Assembly (NCBI GenBank): GCA_003598085.1
Contig: QZKU01000063.1
Coordinates: forward strand, 1 to 25,373
Source: Candidatus Abyssobacteria bacterium SURF_5
GTDB taxonomy: Bacteria > Abyssobacteria > SURF-5
Direction of reading: 5' to 3'
DNA: 25,373 nt
In this document: positions 22,702 through 25,373 of the stretch, piece after piece
How positions within the stretch are numbered: position 1 is the first letter of the stretch
Layout: every line of letters begins with the position of its first letter
Made by a program: the position numbers and the translations under genes
Notes under the pieces: generated by a model
Told to the model about the DNA's origin: nothing
Database searches by the model: none
What the model saw: only the letters and a program-made list of their open reading frames with translations

Positions 22702-23769
22702 ATGAAGAACGTTGCGGTTCTTGGCGGGGATGGAGTCGGGCCGGAGATAACATCGGCCGCGGTTACCATCCTGAAAGAGGCCGGCTTTAGAATTGATATT
22801 CAGACGCCGCCGTGCGGTGAGGCGGTGGTCGATGATTTCGGGACTGCGTTCCCGGACGAGGCGCGCGAAGCGTGCGAGGCCGCTGACGCCATCCTGTTCG
22901 GCGCGACCGGCGAGGCGAGCATCATCATCATGGCGTATCTCCGGTTCTTTCTGAGGACGTACGCGAACGTGCGCCCGATGAAGTATTATCCCGGCTCCTA
23001 TTCGCCGCTGTCGAACCCGGCCGACATCGATTTTGTCGTGATCCGTGAAAACCTCGAGGGGATGTATCCCGGCAGGGAGGGCGATATCTCAGATCTGGCG
23101 AAGGCGCTGCCCGATTATCATGACCTTTTGGGCAAGCGGTTCGCCGAGTTGGGCGAGGGAAAGTTCGCCATCCGCATCATCACGAAGGAAGGCGCCGACC
23201 GTATCGCGCGTTTCGCCTGCGAATTGGCGCGCAAGCGCAAGCGGAACGGCGGCAAGGGAAAAATCACGTGCGTGCACAAGGTGAACATGCTGCGCGAGTC
23301 GTGCGGCCTTTTCAAGCGGCGCGTCGAGGAAACGCTCAAGGGGTATCCCGAGCTTGCCTATGAACATTTTCATGTGGACGACGCGGCCCGCCGTTTGGTG
23401 CGGTTCCCGCAGGAGATGGACGTGATCGTGACGTCCAACATGTTCGGAGATATCCTTTCCGATCTGGGCGCCGAGCTGGTGGGCGGTCTCGGAATCGCTC
23501 CGAGCGGGTGCTACGGAAACGGGAAAGCCTACTTCGAGTCGGTCCACGGGTCGGCCCCCGATATCGCAGGAAAAGGTATTGTGAATCCGACGGCTACTAT
23601 TCTGTCGGCGGCGATGATGCTCGAGTATCTTGGCCTGCAGTCCGAAGCCGCCGCTCTCGAGAAGGCGGTCGAAGCCGTCTACCGCGGGAGGAAGGCGCTC
23701 ACGCGAGACCAGGGCGGCAGCGCCTCGACACTGGAGTTTGCCGAGGCGGTGCTCAGAGAGATCAGGTGA
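22702..23769 (+). CDS. Isocitrate/isopropylmalate dehydrogenase family protein
   Basis: This 355-residue cytosolic beta-decarboxylating dehydrogenase oxidises a 2-hydroxyacid with NAD(P) and releases CO2. It has '[12 protein letters not shown]', the arginine region '[13 protein letters not shown]', '[19 protein letters not shown]', the catalytic-lysine region '[15 protein letters not shown]', the metal-binding '[30 protein letters not shown]' and the cofactor region '[29 protein letters not shown]'. All catalytic parts are intact. The '[10 protein letters not shown]' segment resembles isocitrate/homoisocitrate or tartrate-type members more than LeuB, and no leuA, leuC or leuD is nearby, so the substrate is left open. 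The start is fixed by the AGGAGGT ribosome-binding site. It is followed after 33 bases by the acyl-CoA synthetase subunit. Confidence 0.92.
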   Translation: MKNVAVLGGDGVGPEITSAAVTILKEAGFRIDIQTPPCGEAVVDDFGTAFPDEAREACEAADAILFGATGEASIIIMAYLRFFLRTYANVRPMKYYPGSYSPLSNPADIDFVVIRENLEGMYPGREGDISDLAKALPDYHDLLGKRFAELGEGKFAIRIITKEGADRIARFACELARKRKRNGGKGKITCVHKVNMLRESCGLFKRRVEETLKGYPELAYEHFHVDDAARRLVRFPQEMDVIVTSNMFGDILSDLGAELVGGLGIAPSGCYGNGKAYFESVHGSAPDIAGKGIVNPTATILSAAMMLEYLGLQSEAAALEKAVEAVYRGRKALTRDQGGSASTLEFAEAVLREIR

Positions 23770-23802
23770 GAGAGGAAAGATTCGCCCATGCAGGGGAGAG
23801 GA

Positions 23803-25206
23803 ATGAACACCCGAGAGACGCTTGATCACATATTCCATCCTGCCTCAGTCGCCATAGTGGGCGCATCGGACAATCCGCTGAAAATGAGTTACCGGTGCGT
23901 TCAGAGCTTTGCGGAAATCAATTATCCGGGAAAGGTGTATCCGATCAACGGCAGGCTCGAATCCATCTGCGGGTTTCCCGCTTACGCGAACCTGCTCGAC
24001 GTGCCGGGCGACGTCGACCTGGTGATCATTGTCGTGCAGGCGCGGCACGTGAAGGAATCGCTCGAGGCAGCCGCACGAAAACATGCGGCCGGAGCCGTCA
24101 TCATTTCCGCCGGATTCAAGGAGCTCGAGGATACGGCGGGCGCGGCTCTGCAGGCGGAGCTGAAAAGAATAGCGGATGATGCCGGCATCCGCATTATCGG
24201 CCCGAATACGTTCGGCATGGTGAACACAAAGGCGCGCCTGAACGCGTCGTTCACGCCGGTGTTCAATCATTTGAAGCCGGGCCCGATCAGCATGCTTGGC
24301 CAGAGCGGCGGCGTGTGTCATCTGGTCGGATTCCAGGCGATCGACGAGAGGGTGGGCATGAACAAGATCGTCGGGCTCGGCAACCGCTGCAATCTGGAGT
24401 TTCACGATCTGCTCGATTACCTCTGCGATGATCCCGAGACGCAGACGATCATCCTGTACGTCGAGGGAATCGAGAACCCGCGCAATCTGATGGAGGCCGC
24501 GCGCCGGGCGACGCGCAGAAAACCGCTGGTAGGGCTGAAGGTGGGACAATCGGCGGCGGCATCTCGCGCGGTGCAATCGCACACCGGCTCGCTTTCGGGC
24601 AGCCATTCATTGTATTACGCCGCTTTCGAGCAGGCGGGAATCGTGCCGGCGCAAGATACGGTCGAGCTGCTCGATGTGGCGAAGATTCTCACGCTCGCTC
24701 CGGCCGTCTCCGGCAACCGCGTGGCGATCATGTCGTTTCAGGCGGGTCCCGGCATCATGCTCACCGATCTGTGCGTGCAGCACGGACTGGCGATGGCCGA
24801 GCTTTCGCCCCAAACGGTGGCCGGCCTGAAAACACTATGGCCGGACCTCACGATCCGGACCAACCCGATCGATCTCGCCTTCGTCAGCGATATGGGCACG
24901 TTCGGCGATGCGGCACGCCTCGTGTTGCAGGACCGGAATGTGGACGCCCTCATCGTGTTCTACCTCGATGTCCTCTCGCTTTTCACCCTCGGCGTTTCAC
25001 AGTACCTGATTCCGCTGGCGAAGGAGATCGGCAAGCCGATCATCGTATGCGCCAATTTTCCCGTCAGCCTCGCAAGCGAAATGACGGCCGACGGCATCGC
25101 AACCTTCGAGAACAATGGCATTCCGGTCTATCCCCTCCCGGAGCGCGCGGTAAAAGCGCTCAAGGGCCTCGTCCGCCGCAGCGAGATCCTGCGGCATTTC
25201 CGTTGA
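23803..25206 (+). CDS. ADP-forming acetate/acyl-CoA ligase, alpha (CoA-binding) subunit
   Basis: This 467-residue cytosolic protein matches the alpha half of ADP-forming acyl-CoA synthetases, which convert acyl-CoA, ADP and phosphate to acid, ATP and CoA. It has the CoA-binding domain 'HPASVAIVGASDNPLKMSYRCVQSF' with 'GKVYPING', the succinyl-CoA-synthetase-like domain with 'IRIIGPNTFGMVNTKARLNASF', 'SMLGQSGGV' and 'IVGLGNRCNLEFHDLLDYLCDD', and the phosphohistidine loop 'QSHTGSLSGSHSLYYAAF', followed by the third domain 'AIMSFQAGPGIMLTDLCVQHGLAMAEL...TNPIDLAF'. The ATP-grasp beta subunit is not in the window and the gene is followed by repeats, so the partner must be elsewhere. ATGs at 23788 and 23803 are both possible; GGGAG just before 23803 favours that one. 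Confidence 0.9.
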   Translation: MNTRETLDHIFHPASVAIVGASDNPLKMSYRCVQSFAEINYPGKVYPINGRLESICGFPAYANLLDVPGDVDLVIIVVQARHVKESLEAAARKHAAGAVIISAGFKELEDTAGAALQAELKRIADDAGIRIIGPNTFGMVNTKARLNASFTPVFNHLKPGPISMLGQSGGVCHLVGFQAIDERVGMNKIVGLGNRCNLEFHDLLDYLCDDPETQTIILYVEGIENPRNLMEAARRATRRKPLVGLKVGQSAAASRAVQSHTGSLSGSHSLYYAAFEQAGIVPAQDTVELLDVAKILTLAPAVSGNRVAIMSFQAGPGIMLTDLCVQHGLAMAELSPQTVAGLKTLWPDLTIRTNPIDLAFVSDMGTFGDAARLVLQDRNVDALIVFYLDVLSLFTLGVSQYLIPLAKEIGKPIIVCANFPVSLASEMTADGIATFENNGIPVYPLPERAVKALKGLVRRSEILRHFR

Positions 25207-25373
25207 AACATCTTCTGTTTGGATCAGGCGAGTTCCTGGAACCACGGATTCACACAAAATATCACGGATTTCTTACGGATTTCTCTTTCCTCTCCCTGAG
25301 GGAGAGGAGTCAGGTGAGGGGGGATTTCCTTTCGGTGGCACAGGCATCTTGCCTGTGGTTTTGAGAGTCATAA
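25207..25373. repeat. Cluster of three short intergenic repeat types
   Basis: After the acyl-CoA synthetase stop, the sequence to the window end is non-coding and made of repeat-like units. Three copies of ACGGATT start at 25244, 25264 and 25275. A 9-bp stem with loop TGA (TCCTCTCCC/GGGAGAGGA) is at 25288-25308, followed by AGGTGAGGGGG. An 8-bp stem CACAGGCA/TGCCTGTG is at 25339-25357. Each resembles short dispersed intergenic sequences that I recall from other bacterial genomes. No open frame is convincing. Confidence 0.6.
25339..25361 (+). terminator. Possible terminator for the acyl-CoA synthetase transcript
   Basis: CACAGGCA (25339-25346), loop TCT and TGCCTGTG (25350-25357) make a perfect 8-bp stem followed by GTTTT. 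It lies 130 bases after the stop codon. The T-tract is short, so it could equally be only a dispersed palindrome. Confidence 0.4.

Noticed and set aside
1-25373. CRISPR array, prophage or toxin-antitoxin system
   Set aside because: No regularly spaced direct repeats, phage structural or integrase genes, or small paired toxin-antitoxin frames were found anywhere in the window.

Overview
The window is chromosomal DNA from a GC-rich bacterium, probably an anaerobic, two-membraned heterotroph. The evidence is a two-subunit 2-oxoacid:ferredoxin oxidoreductase, a 2-hydroxyacyl-CoA dehydratase-family iron-sulfur protein and an ADP-forming acyl-CoA synthetase alpha subunit, alongside a bactofilin/M23 peptidase pair and a secreted SH3 protein. 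Desulfobacterota or one of the uncultivated candidate phyla would fit, but nothing here fixes the phylum. Gene density is high and no phage, plasmid, CRISPR or insertion-sequence gene was found.

Layout. (1) 109-4051, minus: penicillin-acylase-family hydrolase, then a single 2-hydroxyacyl-CoA dehydratase-like subunit, then a DUF1330 protein, behind a near-consensus promoter (-35 at 4117-4122, -10 at 4094-4099). (2) 4222-5193, plus: ROK sugar kinase whose promoter places the transcript start at the start codon. (3) 5246-7942, minus: M23 peptidase, bactofilin and mnmA, behind a strong promoter whose spacer and -35 overlap a perfect 16-bp palindrome. (4) 8284-12535, plus: a perfect-consensus promoter drives a frameshifted metallo-beta-lactamase-fold gene, a DUF1232-DnaJ fusion, a zinc-ribbon/DUF2007 protein, a REC-HD-GYP response regulator and a membrane-anchored sulfatase-superfamily enzyme. 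(5) 12600-15265, minus: 2-oxoacid:ferredoxin oxidoreductase alpha and beta. (6) 15478-21035, minus: thrS, a B-box-like zinc-finger membrane protein, a TPR-like membrane-anchored protein, aroA, ridA and an SH3 protein with a degenerate endonuclease/exonuclease/phosphatase-like domain. (7) 21163-21239, minus: tRNA-Val(GAC) with its own promoter and intrinsic terminator. (8) 21322-22407, minus: saccharopine-dehydrogenase-family protein, divergent from an isocitrate/isopropylmalate dehydrogenase-family gene and an ADP-forming acyl-CoA synthetase alpha subunit (22702-25206, plus). A palindromic REP-like element lies in that divergent gap. The last 167 bases hold three kinds of short intergenic repeat.

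How the genes may work together. Blocks 5 and 8 fit fermentative or ferredoxin-linked carbon metabolism, in which 2-oxoacids are oxidised to acyl-CoA and acyl-CoA is converted to acid plus ATP. RidA beside aroA fits removal of reactive enamine/imine intermediates during amino-acid metabolism. Block 3 is a cell-shape module linked to a tRNA-modification gene. Block 4 looks like a signalling and envelope set. I did not find a clearly new multi-gene system. The most unusual items are the SH3/pseudo-EEP protein, the lone dehydratase-like subunit in a hydrolase operon, the palindrome inside the M23/bactofilin promoter, the apparently leaderless ROK kinase and the two clusters of palindromic repeats.
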